In this document: piece after piece, positions 63,342 through 64,000 of the stretch
Layout of the letters: each line of letters opens with the position of its first letter
Position numbering within the stretch: position 1 is the stretch's first letter
Assembly (NCBI RefSeq): GCF_026898095.1
Contig: NZ_CP114015.1
Coordinates: 2,418,001-2,482,000 of the forward strand
Reading direction: 5' to 3'
DNA: 64,000 bases
From: Arthrobacter sp. ATA002
GTDB lineage: Bacteria > Actinomycetota > Actinomycetes > Actinomycetales > Micrococcaceae
Position numbers and translations under genes: made by a program
Notes under the pieces: model-generated
What the model was told of the DNA's origin: nothing
The model's input: the letters and a program-made list of their open reading frames with translations, nothing else
The model's database searches: none

Positions 63342-63920
63342 GTGACCAATGACTCCATCCCGTCCGGACACACCGAACGTCCCGAACCCACGCCGGTTCC
63401 CAACGCGGGCCGCGCGCTCACCGTATGGGAGGACGGCGTTCGGCTGGACTTCACCTTTGACGACTGTATGAAATACCACGGCCCGGGCTTCCCCGGCGGT
63501 GTCGCGCATGCCTTCGCTGCGCTTGGCCGGGCGCTGCCGGAACTCGCCGCCCGCACCCCGGGCGGCCGGGTCGAGCGCCGCGGCATCCGGGTCCGCACTC
63601 CCTTCGGCGGTCCCGGCGCGCGGGACGCCTTCGAGCTGGTGACCCGCGCGGTCACCGGGAACCGTTATGCCGTGCTGCCGGAGCTCGCCCACCCCGAGCG
63701 CGGGAACACCCTGGCCCGCTATGTGTTCGAGCTGAGCGCCGGGGATGCCCGGGTCACCTGTGTGCTCCGCGACGACGGCATTGTCGCCGACGAATTCATC
63801 GAGCTCACAGCTAGGCCGGACAAAACGGCGGCAGAACTGGCCCACTTGGAGGTCCTCAAGGTTCAAATGCGCGACCGGATTCTCGAGCGGGACCCGGACC
63901 GGGTCTACGACGTGGAGTGA
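63342..63920 (+). CDS. Hypothetical protein (lyase/formyl-transferase-like unknown)
   Basis: 192 residues with the window's codon bias. FTFDDCMKYHGPGFPGGVAH near residue 40, then AFAALGRALPELAARTPGGR and RGIRVRTPFGGPGARDAFEL. The Asp-Cys/Tyr-His-Gly stretch may form an active site, but I do not recognise the family; the call name is only a placeholder for an unknown. The start is ATG 63342, 205 bases from the divergent SDR gene. Confidence 0.6.
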   Translation: MTNDSIPSGHTERPEPTPVPNAGRALTVWEDGVRLDFTFDDCMKYHGPGFPGGVAHAFAALGRALPELAARTPGGRVERRGIRVRTPFGGPGARDAFELVTRAVTGNRYAVLPELAHPERGNTLARYVFELSAGDARVTCVLRDDGIVADEFIELTARPDKTAAELAHLEVLKVQMRDRILERDPDRVYDVE

Positions 63921-64000
63921 CCGCCGCCGCCGAGCCTTGCAGTTCCTTCCGGAAGCCGGTCAGCGCACCGTGGCCGGACGCAGCAGCAGCCACGTTCCGG

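Noticed and set aside
63960..64000. C-terminal end of a minus-strand gene (…TWLLLRPATVR, stop at 63960-63962)
   Set aside because: Plausible but only 12 codons are inside the window, too little to support a call.

Overview
The window comes from a high-GC actinobacterium, most probably a member of the Micrococcaceae (Arthrobacter or a close relative). This rests on the conserved chromosomal run hisE-hisG-hisF ... hisI-trpE-(two small membrane proteins)-trpC-trpB-trpA-lgt-gltB-gltD ... pyk ... ANTAR response regulator, on frequent GTG starts, on ATGA/GTGA overlaps inside operons and on very GC-biased third codon positions. It is an inference from gene content; no 16S rRNA gene is present.

Layout. 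(1) 1-3.3 kb: a minus-strand zinc-uptake operon aztD-aztC-aztA-aztB (cut by the left edge) behind a Zur-like palindrome. (2) 3.5-5.1 kb: a Nudix hydrolase and a stand-alone 5'-3' exonuclease. (3) 5.1-8.9 kb: a decayed accessory patch with an IS110-type transposase remnant, a Phd/RelE-type toxin-antitoxin pair with a perfect palindromic operator, a CocE/NonD hydrolase fragment, a corA pseudogene that has lost its GMN-containing segment, and a GNAT gene of lower GC. (4) 9-25.8 kb: a large inositol catabolism and uptake locus. A sugar ABC transporter plus Gfo/Idh oxidoreductase and a GntR/UTRA regulator diverge from a shared control region. Next come a plus-strand oxidoreductase-isomerase-iolB operon and a minus-strand iolC-(aldolase-like)-iolD-iolE-iolG-iolH-iolT operon. 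Five copies of a TGTCCTG[AT]CA palindrome sit in the three control regions and probably define the regulon. (5) 26.2-31.9 kb: tRNA-Leu(CAA), an ANTAR response regulator, a SHOCT membrane protein, pyk, a PadR-type regulator with a membrane protein, and gltD. (6) 31.9-44 kb: gltB, lgt, trpA, trpB, trpC, two small membrane proteins, trpE and hisI on the minus strand. (7) 44-52.3 kb: assorted single genes (SDR, TIGR03085, DUF808, DHFR-like, KptA, zinc alcohol dehydrogenase) and hisF-hisG-hisE. (8) 52.6-54.4 kb: an epoxide hydrolase divergent from a MarR regulator. (9) 54.6-62.3 kb: a carbohydrate ABC transporter, GH38 alpha-mannosidase and ROK regulator operon. (10) 62.4-64 kb: an SDR and an uncharacterised gene.

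Reading-frame quality is a dominant feature. At least 23 places, including hisF, trpE, trpB and gltB, show a reading frame that breaks and resumes after exactly one missing base, mostly in G/C runs. In every otherwise complete gene, adding the missing base(s) restores a length that is a multiple of three and normal for the family. I therefore treat these as probable sequencing or assembly deletions, annotate each as one gene over its full span, and give the break position. The corA, CocE and IS110 remnants are separately and genuinely broken.

Functionally, the inositol locus would import inositols by two routes (ABC and MFS), oxidise and dehydrate them (IolG, IolE), open the ring (IolD), isomerise (IolB), phosphorylate (IolC) and cleave the product. 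The last enzyme, methylmalonate-semialdehyde dehydrogenase (IolA), is not in the window. The mannosidase operon would import mannose-containing oligosaccharides and trim them inside the cell.
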